Shown here: piece by piece, positions 55,185 through 62,675 of the stretch
Position numbering within the stretch: position 1 is the first letter of the stretch
How the letters are laid out: each line of letters starts with the position of its first letter
NCBI RefSeq assembly: GCF_900110925.1
Contig: NZ_FOFP01000001.1
Location: forward strand, 248,001 to 312,000
DNA length: 64,000 nt
From: Pseudomonas cuatrocienegasensis
GTDB lineage: Bacteria; Pseudomonadota; Gammaproteobacteria; Pseudomonadales; Pseudomonadaceae
Direction: 5' to 3'
Notes under the pieces: generated by a model
The model's database searches: none
What the model saw: the letters and a program-made list of their open reading frames with translations, nothing else
What the model was told of the DNA's origin: nothing
Program-made: the position numbers and the translations under genes

Positions 55185-55945
55185 TGCAGACCATTTTAAT
55201 TACCGGCGCCGCCTCGGGTATTGGCGCCGCCACTGCGCGTTTGTTCCATGCCCGTGGTTGGGCCGTCGGCCTGCTTGACCGCGATGGCGAGGCCTTGCAG
55301 TGCCTGGCCGATGAGTTGGTGGGGGCCTGGTTCGCAGCGGTCGATGTCTGCGACGAGCCGGCGGTACAGCAGGCACTGGCTGACTTTTGCGGCGCTCACG
55401 GTGGCCATTTGCATGTGCTGTTCAACGGCGCCGGGATCTTGCGCTGCGGGCCGTTCGAGCAGATCAGCCTGGCCGATCAGTTGCTGACCGTGCAGATCAA
55501 TATCAGCGGGCTGCTGACCGTTACCCATTGCGCCTTTGCCTATCTGCAAGCCACGCCCCAGGCCCAGGTGATCAATATGGGCTCGGCATCGGCGTTGTAC
55601 GGTGTGCCGCAGATGGCCACCTATTCGGCGAGCAAATGCGCAGTGCGCGGTTTTACCGAGGCCCTGGAGCTGGAATGGGCCGTCCATGGTATTCGTGTCG
55701 GCAGCCTGATGCCGCCGTTCGTCAACACGCCCATGGTCACTGGCCAGGGCAGCAGGCCGCCGGTGATGCGCCGCCTGGGCGTCCACCTGGACGCCGAAGA
55801 CATTGCCCTGGCGGCGTGGCAGCAGGCCCAGGCGCCCAAGGTGCATCGGCCGATCAGCCTGCAGTTCGGGCTGCTGTACTGGGCTGATCAGTTTTCCCCC
55901 AGTCTGCTCAGCCGCTGGGTCATGCGTTGGTTGAGCCGGCCCTAG
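55184..55945 (+). CDS. Short-chain dehydrogenase/reductase of the BVMO operon
   Basis: A 253-residue SDR: TGAASGIGAATARLF at the N-terminus, LFNGAGIL, NMGSASALYG, and YSASKCAVRGF. The DRD after beta-2 suggests NAD. It starts at the TGATG overlap with the esterase gene. Within the operon it may oxidise an alcohol to the ketone used by the BVMO, or oxidise the released alcohol. The stop codon lies at the start of a repeat. Confidence 0.92.
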   Translation: MQTILITGAASGIGAATARLFHARGWAVGLLDRDGEALQCLADELVGAWFAAVDVCDEPAVQQALADFCGAHGGHLHVLFNGAGILRCGPFEQISLADQLLTVQINISGLLTVTHCAFAYLQATPQAQVINMGSASALYGVPQMATYSASKCAVRGFTEALELEWAVHGIRVGSLMPPFVNTPMVTGQGSRPPVMRRLGVHLDAEDIALAAWQQAQAPKVHRPISLQFGLLYWADQFSPSLLSRWVMRWLSRP

Positions 55946-55971
55946 CCGCGAACGAAACGGCAACAGACCCT
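55945..55971. repeat. Repeat of the GTCTGTTGCCGTTTCG family (reverse orientation)
   Basis: GCCGCGAACGAAACGGCAAC then AGACCCT; reversed, it reads AGGGTCTGTTGCCGTTTCGT-TCGCGGC, nearly the same as the copies at 9361 and 36925 and similar to the ends of the 275-bp element. It begins at the SDR stop codon. Confidence 0.65.
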
Positions 55972-55980
55972 TAGCGCTTT

Positions 55981-56180
55981 GTGACAAGGTGTCACGCGGA
56001 TGCAGCAAAGTTGTGCAGATCGCGCTACGCTGCACATGACGGTGCCGATACCGGCGTCTGCGGTATCACCGTCGACCAGCCCTGGCTTCAGGTCTGGCTT
56101 ATGACACATCAGGTGCATCCTGCCTGATTCTCGGGCGGCATCTTTCAAGGTGTCGCGACACCATCCCTCCCCGGGATGGT
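55981..56180 (+). other. Strongly structured region upstream of the RraB-like gene
   Basis: Six successive inverted repeats: GTGACA/TGTCAC (55981-55995), TGTGCAG/CTGCACA (56012-56036), GACGGT..GATACCG/CGGTATCACCGTC (56038-56073), ATCAGG/CCTGAT (56108-56128), the perfect palindrome GGTGTCGCGACACC (56149-56162) and ACCATCCC/GGGATGGT (56160-56180). No poly-U tract and no coding frame were seen. It may be a long structured leader, or overlapping promoter and operator DNA, for the following gene. Confidence 0.5.
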
Positions 56181-56227
56181 TGCAATGGGAAAGCGGTTCA
56201 TCCATCCATCGCCTGAGGAGTACCTTC

Positions 56228-56569
56228 ATGAGCACAGCCTTGCACGATGATGTCAGCAGTGGTGTTTTGCGGCGGATGAAAGAGGGCGGTTTCGACTTTG
56301 CCAGCGTTCATCCCATCGAGTTCTATGCCATTTTTCCCGATGAGGCGCGCGCGCGTCAGGCCACCCGCAATTTCCGCGGTGAATCCCTGCATGCCTTGGT
56401 AACCGAGCGTGATGACGGCGCCTGGCACCTGCAGGTCAGCAAAGTGATGTACGCCACCTATGCCGGTATTGGCGACTTCGAGCACGACATGAAGTCGGTG
56501 GTCCTTCCGCTTGGGGGCACGTTCGACGGTTGGGGTGTCACCCAGGAGGTCAGGGGGGCGCGACCTTAG
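56228..56569 (+). CDS. Ribonuclease E inhibitor RraB-family protein
   Basis: 113 residues. It shows HPIEFYAIFPDEARARQAT, a WHLQVSKVMYATYAGIGDFE strand-helix unit, and the C-terminal GGTFDGWGVTQE resembling the YDGWG ending of RraB. The RraB family binds RNase E and limits its RNA cleavage; close specificity here is unproven. GAGGAG lies eight bases before the ATG at MSTALHDDV. The upstream 250 bp are unusually rich in inverted repeats, which could matter for a protein acting on mRNA decay. Confidence 0.75.
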   Translation: MSTALHDDVSSGVLRRMKEGGFDFASVHPIEFYAIFPDEARARQATRNFRGESLHALVTERDDGAWHLQVSKVMYATYAGIGDFEHDMKSVVLPLGGTFDGWGVTQEVRGARP

Positions 56570-56713
56570 GCAGTGCGGCGGCTCGCTGATGCGGGCCGCC
56601 CGTAGGACTCGCGAATGACATCGACCCGCTGTGGCGGGTCGATGCCTATTCGATGGGCTCAGCAACGCTTGTTATGCCAAGCTCGACGCCTTGAAGTGAT
56701 TGGGGGAACGGCC

Positions 56714-57430
56714 ATGAGCGAGGTACTGATTTTTACCCACGTGGCGTATTGCCCGCCGGGCCATCTGGGCCAGGTGCTGCGCCAGCGTGGTATTGCCTAC
56801 CGTGAAGTGCGCGTCGACCAGGGTGAGCTTGCCGCCGTGGATCTTAGTCGTGCCCGCGCGGTGGCGATTATGGGCGGCCCCATGAGCGTCAATGACGCGC
56901 TGCCCTGGCTGGCCGACGAGGACATGGCGCTGCGCGACCTGTTGGCCCGCGAGGTGCCCTTGCTGGGGCACTGCCTTGGCGGGCAGTTATTGGCCAAGGC
57001 GCTCGGTGCGCCGGTGCAGCGCATGCCCTACACCGAAAGCGGCTGGCAGCCGCTGACCCGCAGCGCGGGCGCTGAATACAACCCCTGGTTGGCGCACCTG
57101 CCTGAGACCTTCGAGATGTTTCAGTGGCATGGCGACAGCTTTGCCATTCCCGAGGGCGCCCAGCCGCTACTGCGCAGTCCTTGGTGTGACAACCAGGCAT
57201 TCGCCTGGGGCGAGCGGGTGCTGGCGCTGCAAGGCCACCCGGAAATGACCGAGGCCCTGATACGTGAATGGCTGGATGACTGGCACCACCTGCTGGACGA
57301 GCATCAGCCCAGCCAGCAGAGTCGTGCGCAGATGCTCGTCAGCCTGAATCAGCGAGTGAGCGTCTTGAATCGGGTAGCAGAGGGTTTTTACCTGCATTGG
57401 CTGAGGCAGGCAGGCCTTATTTGCGCCTAG
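56714..57430 (+). CDS. Class I glutamine amidotransferase (GuaA-like domain)
   Basis: A 238-residue stand-alone GATase1. It has IMGGPMSVND, the nucleophile elbow LLGHCLGGQLLAKALGA, QWHGDSF, and GHPEMT with the catalytic His/Glu. Such proteins hydrolyse glutamine or act on gamma-glutamyl compounds. It precedes the ATP-grasp trio (165-bp gap) and may be functionally related to nitrogen metabolism. The ATG has GGGGGA before it. The partner synthase is not apparent. Confidence 0.9.
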   Translation: MSEVLIFTHVAYCPPGHLGQVLRQRGIAYREVRVDQGELAAVDLSRARAVAIMGGPMSVNDALPWLADEDMALRDLLAREVPLLGHCLGGQLLAKALGAPVQRMPYTESGWQPLTRSAGAEYNPWLAHLPETFEMFQWHGDSFAIPEGAQPLLRSPWCDNQAFAWGERVLALQGHPEMTEALIREWLDDWHHLLDEHQPSQQSRAQMLVSLNQRVSVLNRVAEGFYLHWLRQAGLICA

Positions 57431-57475
57431 CGATGCGCCTTGCTGGAGCGCGCGAGCGTAAAGTGGGCATTGCCT

Positions 57476-57492
57476 TGCGCTATTTTGGTGCA
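57476..57492. promoter_or_regulatory. NtrC-like binding site
   Basis: Read on the minus strand the site is TGCACCAAAATAGCGCA, agreeing at 14 of 17 positions with the enteric NtrC consensus TGCACTAAAATGGTGCA. It lies about 85 bp upstream of the expected start of a sigma-54 promoter, a suitable enhancer position. Confidence 0.55.
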
Positions 57493-57543
57493 TTGTTTCT
57501 AGGGCGTTGTTCCAAGTGATTGAATTGCAAGGCTTAAGCGCTC

Positions 57544-57559
57544 TGGCTCGGCCCTTGCA
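57544..57559 (+). promoter_or_regulatory. Sigma-54 promoter of the ATP-grasp operon
   Basis: TGGCTCGGCCCTTGCA contains the invariant GG and GC dinucleotides separated by 10 bp and resembles TGGCAC-N5-TTGC(A/T). It lies 37 bp upstream of the ATP-grasp ATG, so a start near 57570 would leave a short leader carrying AAGGAG. Confidence 0.65.
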
Positions 57560-57595
57560 ACAATCCATACATGTTCGGGTGACAAGGAGTTAGGC

Positions 57596-59005
57596 ATGCC
57601 CCGCGCTTTTTATGACGAGATGCATCTGGCGAGCGGTGAGTGCCGCTCGCATTACCGCGAGTTCGCTCGCTGGCTGGCTGACACGCCGACCGAACTGCTG
57701 GCCCAGCGCCGGCGCGAGGCCGACCTGCTGTTCCACCGGGCGGGTATCACCTTCACGCTTTATGGTGACGATCAGGGCACCGAGCGGCTGATCCCCTTCG
57801 ATATCATCCCGCGCAGTATTCCTGCCAGTGAATGGCGCATCGTCGAGCGTGGCTGTATCCAGCGCGTGCAGGCGCTGAACATGTTCCTCGCCGACCTCTA
57901 CCATGACCAACGCATCATCAAGGCGGGCATAGTGCCGGCCGAGCAGGTGCTGGCCAACGAGGGCTACCAGATGGCGATGCAGGGCCTGGACCTGCACCGC
58001 AACATCTACGCGCATATTGCCGGGGTCGACCTGGTGCGTGACGGTGACGGTAGTTACTACGTGCTGGAAGACAACCTGCGTACCCCGAGTGGCGTCAGCT
58101 ACATGCTCGAGGACCGCAAGATGATGATGCGCCTGTTCCCCGAGCTGTTCGCCGCCCAGCGCATCGCCCCGGTGAACCACTATCCGAACCTGTTGCTGGA
58201 CACCCTGAAAAGCTCCAGCCCGCTGGACAACCCGACGGTGGTGGTACTCACGCCTGGGCGCTTCAACAGCGCCTACTTCGAGCATGCCTTCCTCGCCCGT
58301 GAAATGGGCGTCGAGCTGGTCGAGGGCGCCGACCTGTTCGTGCGTGACGACAAGCTGTACATGCGTACCACGGCGGGTGCCAAGCAGGTCGATGTGGTCT
58401 ATCGGCGTCTGGACGATGCCTTCCTTGATCCGCTGGCCTTCAATCCTGATTCCATGCTCGGCGTACCCGGCCTGCTGGCCTGCTATCGCAGTGGCAACGT
58501 AGTCCTGGCCAACGCCATCGGCACCGGGGTGGCAGATGACAAGTCGATCTACCCCTATGTCGACGAGATGATCCGTTTCTACCTCAGCGAAGAGCCGATT
58601 CTCAAGAACGTGCCCACCTGGCAATGCCGCAAGCCGGCGGACCTGTCCCATGTGCTGGCCAACTTGCCAGACTTGGTGGTCAAGGAAACCCAGGGCTCCG
58701 GCGGCTACGGCATGCTGGTCGGCCCGGCGGCGACCAAGGCCGAGATCGAAGCCTTCCGCGCTCGCCTGATTGCCCGGCCAGAGGCCTATATCGCCCAGCC
58801 AACGCTGTGCCTGTCGACCTGCCCAACCTTTGTCGAGAACGGCATTGCGCCGCGCCACATCGACCTGCGCCCGTTCGTCCTCTCCGGCAAGGAAACCCGC
58901 ATCGTGCCGGGTGGTCTTACCCGCGTGGCGCTGCGTGAAGGCTCGTTGGTGGTCAACTCGTCGCAGGGCGGCGGTACCAAGGACACCTGGGTGGTGGAGG
59001 ACTGA
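57596..59005 (+). CDS. Circularly permuted type-2 ATP-grasp protein
   Basis: 469 residues of the CP-ATP-grasp family: IERxxxQR-like IVERGCIQRVQALNMFLADLY, the LEDNLRTPSGVSYMLEDR active region, DVVYRRLDDAF, VVKETQGSGGYGMLVG for nucleotide binding, and HIDLRPFVLSG. The family is predicted to form amide or peptide bonds using ATP. AAGGAG precedes the ATG. It is the first gene of a tight three-gene operon with alpha-E and transglutaminase-like genes, an association known from comparative genomics with unknown product. A sigma-54 promoter precedes it. Confidence 0.93.
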   Translation: MPRAFYDEMHLASGECRSHYREFARWLADTPTELLAQRRREADLLFHRAGITFTLYGDDQGTERLIPFDIIPRSIPASEWRIVERGCIQRVQALNMFLADLYHDQRIIKAGIVPAEQVLANEGYQMAMQGLDLHRNIYAHIAGVDLVRDGDGSYYVLEDNLRTPSGVSYMLEDRKMMMRLFPELFAAQRIAPVNHYPNLLLDTLKSSSPLDNPTVVVLTPGRFNSAYFEHAFLAREMGVELVEGADLFVRDDKLYMRTTAGAKQVDVVYRRLDDAFLDPLAFNPDSMLGVPGLLACYRSGNVVLANAIGTGVADDKSIYPYVDEMIRFYLSEEPILKNVPTWQCRKPADLSHVLANLPDLVVKETQGSGGYGMLVGPAATKAEIEAFRARLIARPEAYIAQPTLCLSTCPTFVENGIAPRHIDLRPFVLSGKETRIVPGGLTRVALREGSLVVNSSQGGGTKDTWVVED

Positions 59006-59007
59006 TC

Positions 59008-59958
59008 ATGCTATCGAGAACTGCCTCTGACCTGTATTGGATGTCGCGCTACCTGGAACGCGCGGAAAACCTCGCGCGCATGCTCGACGTCAGCTATTCG
59101 CTGTCGCTGATGCCGCAGGATGGCCGCGGTGATGGCCTGGACGAACTGGCCATGCCGCTGGTGATTACCGGCACCCTGGACGATTACCTGGAGCGCCACG
59201 GCCCCATGCATGCCGAGCGCATGCTGCATTTCTTCGCCCTGGATGCCAGTAACCCGGCAAGTATCTACAACTGCCTGGGTGCGGCACGCAGCAACGCCCA
59301 CGCCGTGCGCGGGCGGATTACCGCAGAAATGTGGGAGAACATCAACGCCACCTGGCTGGAGATCCGTGTGATCGCCGAGCACGGTTTGGGCCGCTATGGC
59401 ATCAGCCATTTCTGTGAGTGGGTCAAGGAGCGTTCGCACCTGTTCCGTGGGGCGACCTTCGGCACCATCATGCGCGGCGAACCCTACCGCTTCATTCGCC
59501 TGGGCACCTTTATCGAGCGCTCCGATAACACCCTGCGCCTGCTCGACGCCCGCTACGAAATGCTCGGTGAAGACATCGATGAGCTCGATGGCCGGCCGGC
59601 GCGCAGCTACTACCAGTGGAGTGCCTTGCTCCGGGCGTTGTCCTCGTTCGAGGCCTTCGCCGAGATTTACCGCGGCTCGCCCGGCACCCGCAAGGTCTCC
59701 GAGCTATTGCTGTTGCGTCCGGAAGTACCACGCTCGCTGCGCGCCTGTGTCGATGAGCTGAATCTGATGCTTTCCGGCCTGCCCGGTAATAACGGCCGCC
59801 CGGCGCAGCGCCTGGCCGCCGAGCTGGAAGCGCGGTTGCGCTACACCGGCATCGAAGAGGTCCTCGACGAAGGGCTGCACGCCTGGTTGACCGAGTTCAT
59901 CCTGCGCATTCGCGACCTGGGCCAAGCCATTCACACGTCCTACCTGGAGGTCGCATGA
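59008..59958 (+). CDS. Alpha-E domain protein
   Basis: A 316-residue all-helical protein of the alpha-E (DUF403) family: MLSRTASDLYWMSRYLERAE at the N-terminus, ENINATWLEIR, and RFIRLGTFIERSDNTLRLLDARY with conserved arginine and glutamate residues. GGAGG lies upstream within the end of the ATP-grasp gene, two bases from its stop. It overlaps the transglutaminase gene by four bases. The biochemical role is unknown; its constant pairing with ATP-grasp suggests a partner or scaffold. Confidence 0.93.
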   Translation: MLSRTASDLYWMSRYLERAENLARMLDVSYSLSLMPQDGRGDGLDELAMPLVITGTLDDYLERHGPMHAERMLHFFALDASNPASIYNCLGAARSNAHAVRGRITAEMWENINATWLEIRVIAEHGLGRYGISHFCEWVKERSHLFRGATFGTIMRGEPYRFIRLGTFIERSDNTLRLLDARYEMLGEDIDELDGRPARSYYQWSALLRALSSFEAFAEIYRGSPGTRKVSELLLLRPEVPRSLRACVDELNLMLSGLPGNNGRPAQRLAAELEARLRYTGIEEVLDEGLHAWLTEFILRIRDLGQAIHTSYLEVA

Positions 59959-60752
59959 GACTGTCCATAAGCCATGACACCACCTATCACTATGACGATC
60001 AGGTACGCGGCAGCATCCAGTACCTGCGCATGACGCCCCACGACAGCGAGCGCCAGCAGGTGATCGACTGGCAGCTCAAGCTGCCGCGTCCGACACGGGC
60101 GCAGCTCGATCCCTACGGCAATATTCTGCATGTGCTGACCCTGGACGAGCCGCATGAGTCCATCGTCATCAGCGCCAGTGGCCAGGTGGTCATCGATGAG
60201 CAGCGCGAGGCCGAGCACGAGGCGCAATCGCCGCTGCCATTCCTGCGCTTCACTCGCCTGACCGAAGCGGACGAGGCCCTGCGTGCCTTCGCCCGCCAGC
60301 AGTGCGCTGCCCGCCAGGATCGCCATGGGTTGATTGATCTGATGCATGCGCTCAACGCACATATCAGCTACCAGCCCGGCAGCACGGTGGTGGACACCAG
60401 CGCGGCCCAGGCCTTTGCCGGTGGCCAAGGCGTTTGCCAGGATCACGCCCATGCGTTTCTCGCTTGCGCACGTAGCCTGGGTATCCCGGCGCGCTATGTA
60501 TCCGGCTACCTGTTCACCGACAGCCACGACCACCTGGCCAGCCACGCCTGGGCCGAAGCCTGGGTCGATGGCGCCTGGTACAGCTTTGACGTGACCAACT
60601 GTCTGGCCCGCCCGGAGCGTCACCTGAAACTCGCCGTGGGCCTGGATTACCTCGACGCCTGCCCGGTACGTGGCATGCGCCGTGGTGGCGGCGGTGAGCA
60701 GATGTGCGCCCATGTGCTGGTCTCGCCGGTGTTGCGCGTACAGCAGCAGTAA
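59955..60752 (+). CDS. Transglutaminase-like cysteine protease/transferase
   Basis: 265 residues: an N-terminal beta domain (MRLSISHDTTYHYDDQVRGS) and a transglutaminase core. The catalytic triad is intact: cysteine in GQGVCQDHAHAF, histidine in SHAWAEAWV, and aspartate in YSFDVTN. The family could cleave or form isopeptide bonds. It is the third gene of the trio and completes a predicted make-and-break (or tag-and-remove) peptide-modifying system. Translational coupling through ATGA. Confidence 0.93.
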   Translation: MRLSISHDTTYHYDDQVRGSIQYLRMTPHDSERQQVIDWQLKLPRPTRAQLDPYGNILHVLTLDEPHESIVISASGQVVIDEQREAEHEAQSPLPFLRFTRLTEADEALRAFARQQCAARQDRHGLIDLMHALNAHISYQPGSTVVDTSAAQAFAGGQGVCQDHAHAFLACARSLGIPARYVSGYLFTDSHDHLASHAWAEAWVDGAWYSFDVTNCLARPERHLKLAVGLDYLDACPVRGMRRGGGGEQMCAHVLVSPVLRVQQQ

Positions 60753-60759
60753 TCCGCTC

Positions 60760-60788
60760 AGCCCCTTTGCCGCAACGGCAGAGGGGCT
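60760..60788 (+). terminator. Hairpin terminating the ATP-grasp/alpha-E/transglutaminase operon
   Basis: AGCCCCTTTGCCG and CGGCAGAGGGGCT pair at 12 of 13 positions around a CAA loop, eight bases after the transglutaminase stop. A short ATTCTGT follows. Possible intrinsic terminator. Confidence 0.6.
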
Positions 60789-60793
60789 ATTCT

Positions 60794-60814
60794 GTAGGGT
60801 GCGCCGTGCGCACC
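60794..60814. repeat. Palindromic repeat GTAGGGTGCGCCGTGCGCACC
   Basis: The exact inverse of the 21-nt repeat at 41344-41364, placed between convergent genes. Confidence 0.65.
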
Positions 60815-60842
60815 TGGATGTTCATCTACCAGCATCACGGGC

Positions 60843-61652
60843 TCAAGGCTGTACCTTTCTCCCTGCCATATGCTGCAAATACTCAAGCAACTCGCTTAGC
60901 TGCGCCTCACTCATCACCTCAAGCGTAAACCCCGGCATCTTGCCCTGCGGCCAACGGCGCAGGCTCTGGGGCTCGCGGATATAGCGGCGCAGAAAATCGC
61001 TGCTGAAATACTCCGTCGGGTTATGCGGGATATTCAGGTCCGGACCGAATTGCGAGTCGCCCGCGCCATTCAGACGATGGCAGGCCATGCAGTTTTTCTG
61101 ATACTGGGCAAAGCCGGCCTGTACCGTCGGGCTGGCGTCAGCGGCGGGCAGTAGCTGGGGGAAACGCTGCGCCACCGGGGCCAGTGTGCGGATGCTGGCC
61201 AGCTGGAATGGCCATTGTTCCGGGCCAATCTGGCTGGCCGCGGGGTTTTGCCAGACCAGGTAGAACGGCCCGGCGCTGGGTTTGCCAGCGCCCAGAGGCG
61301 GCCAGGGCTGGGCTGGGTCTTCAATGGCCAGCCAGGCCTGGCTACCGGTCTGGCTCAATGCAGGGGCTGCGGAGAGTTCGGCGGCAAAGCCATCGCTGGC
61401 CACCAGTTGCAGGTGATCGCCCGGCTGCACGCCTTGCAGCAGCGCCGCCAAGGGCACGGCGCGGTAGCGCATGCTGCGCTTATAACTGACATCGTCGCGG
61501 ATCTCGACCGTTTGCGCCTGCGGGTGGGCGAGCAGTTGCGCACTGCTCAGGCGCTGGCTGTGGGTGCCCAACTCCAGCGTCAACTCGGCAGCATGCAGAT
61601 GGATGAAGGGCAGCAGGAGCCACAGGGCGGTGCAGAGACGACGTGCGTTCAA
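60843..61652 (-). CDS. Exported c-type cytochrome with sulfite-oxidase-like N-domain
   Basis: 269 residues with a signal peptide (about 1-21). The N-terminal region (RYRAVPLAALLQGVQPGDHLQLVASDGFAAELS) resembles the molybdopterin-oxidoreductase-like fold, but no cofactor cysteine is seen there. The C-terminal mono-heme cytochrome c has CMACH in NCMACHRLNGAGDSQFGPDLN and a likely axial methionine in GKMPGF. Periplasmic electron transfer is expected. It overlaps the upstream rhodanese gene by four bases. Confidence 0.85.
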   Translation of the reverse strand: MNARRLCTALWLLLPFIHLHAAELTLELGTHSQRLSSAQLLAHPQAQTVEIRDDVSYKRSMRYRAVPLAALLQGVQPGDHLQLVASDGFAAELSAAPALSQTGSQAWLAIEDPAQPWPPLGAGKPSAGPFYLVWQNPAASQIGPEQWPFQLASIRTLAPVAQRFPQLLPAADASPTVQAGFAQYQKNCMACHRLNGAGDSQFGPDLNIPHNPTEYFSSDFLRRYIREPQSLRRWPQGKMPGFTLEVMSEAQLSELLEYLQHMAGRKVQP

Positions 61653-62008
61653 TCCTGGGACTCCAGAGCGTGTTTCAGATCTTCATAGCTACCGGCGTTG
61701 ATCAGGTTGCTGTAACCCATGGCACGCAGGTTTTCTTCTGCGATGCCGGAGCGGCGGCCACTCTGGCAGTAAAGAATGATCGGCGCCGCTTTGTCGGGGG
61801 CAATAGCGCCAATGCGACTGGCGATCTGTTCCGGTTCGATTTGCTCGGCGCCGGGCAAGGCGCCAGCGGCAAATTCCTCGGCGCTGCGTACGTCAATCAG
61901 CACACTGTCGGGTGACTGCAAGGCCGCCAGAGCGGCGCCGATTTCCGCTTCGCCAGCCAACAGGGGCAGGCTGATAAGTAGGCAGAGGGTGGAAAATAGG
62001 CTGCGCAT
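61649..62008 (-). CDS. Periplasmic rhodanese-domain protein
   Basis: 119 residues: signal peptide MRSLFSTLCLLISLPLLAG, then one rhodanese domain with VLIDVRSAEEFAAGALPGA and the active-site loop ILYCQSGRRSGIAEENL. This is a sulfurtransferase or persulfide carrier in the periplasm. It is translationally coupled to the cytochrome gene, so the pair may handle a sulfur compound such as thiosulfate or sulfite. The reaction is inferred from family only. Confidence 0.92.
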   Translation of the reverse strand: MRSLFSTLCLLISLPLLAGEAEIGAALAALQSPDSVLIDVRSAEEFAAGALPGAEQIEPEQIASRIGAIAPDKAAPIILYCQSGRRSGIAEENLRAMGYSNLINAGSYEDLKHALESQD

Positions 62009-62140
62009 GGCGTGCTCCTTAGGCTGAGTGAAATCACCCTAGCACAGGCGCAGACCTCCAGATGTTTGCAGAGTGGGCTGCCGCCGCCGACGCGCTCCAG
62101 GGGAGCGCGCAGGGTGCACTGGCAGAGGTGATGTTCAGCG

Positions 62141-62236
62141 TTAGCCGACCAGACGGGTGAGGTTGGGCAAGATCAGGATCACGGCTGTAGCCAATACGAT
62201 CATGCCTGCCTGGCGTATTTTCATGGGGTTGAACAT
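62141..62236 (-). CDS. 31-residue single-pass membrane protein
   Basis: The product begins MFNPMKIRQAGMIVLATAVI and continues LILPNLTRLVG: a basic start, one membrane helix and a short tail. AAGG lies nine bases before the ATG. The frame is short and intact. A larger open frame across it has no such pattern. The gene lies upstream of the rhodanese-cytochrome operon in the same orientation, separated by about 130 bp. The function is unknown and coding status is moderately supported. Confidence 0.5.
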   Translation of the reverse strand: MFNPMKIRQAGMIVLATAVILILPNLTRLVG

Positions 62237-62276
62237 GGCGGTTGGCCTTGTTGTTTTTTACGGCGTTTGGTGGCAC

Positions 62277-62675
62277 CGCCTACTGTGCGGTGCAACTTCA
62301 CGCCTCATGACGATCATTCAAACCGCCCCGGCAAAACCCGGCGACGACTCCTGCAGCGCCGACCTGACAACGGACTACCGGTGGCGTGATTTAACTGTAG
62401 GGGTGGCCTGAGGCTGGCTATAGACGCCTTGATTGCTAAGGATTGCAGGCTAGGAGCCAGAGGTTATGAAGGCCGCTGGGTTACCGACATCGCCCCTTGA
62501 GCTAGACGCCTGCGTTTGCCTTCTTGCGCTGTTTGACCGTTGGTCTGAGCCGAGCGGTCAACGGACCTGAGCGGATCGGTCATTGAGTGAAATCTGTGCC
62601 GCGCTATGGTGACAGCAACCGGACCACCCACGCGCTACGCCGATCGGCGGCAGCGGCTGCATCTGCGAGGACTGC
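62277..62675 (+). promoter_or_regulatory. Thiolase upstream region with a 22-bp-spaced direct repeat
   Basis: This 399-bp stretch has no convincing gene. It contains two direct repeats CTGAGCCGAGCGGTCA (62545) and CTGAGCGGATCGGTCA (62567), 14 of 16 identical and 22 bp apart, with TTTGACCG just before. They may be operator sites for the thiolase gene about 95 bp downstream. Confidence 0.4.

Noticed and set aside
55981..55995. GTGACA/TGTCAC considered as a CRP/Vfr site
   Set aside because: TGTGA and TCAC are separated by seven bases instead of six and the right half lacks the final A, so it is not a good match.
62034..62276. 80-codon minus-strand frame near the rhodanese gene
   Set aside because: Low-complexity polar sequence with no SD; the 31-residue frame within the same stretch has a membrane-protein pattern and is preferred.
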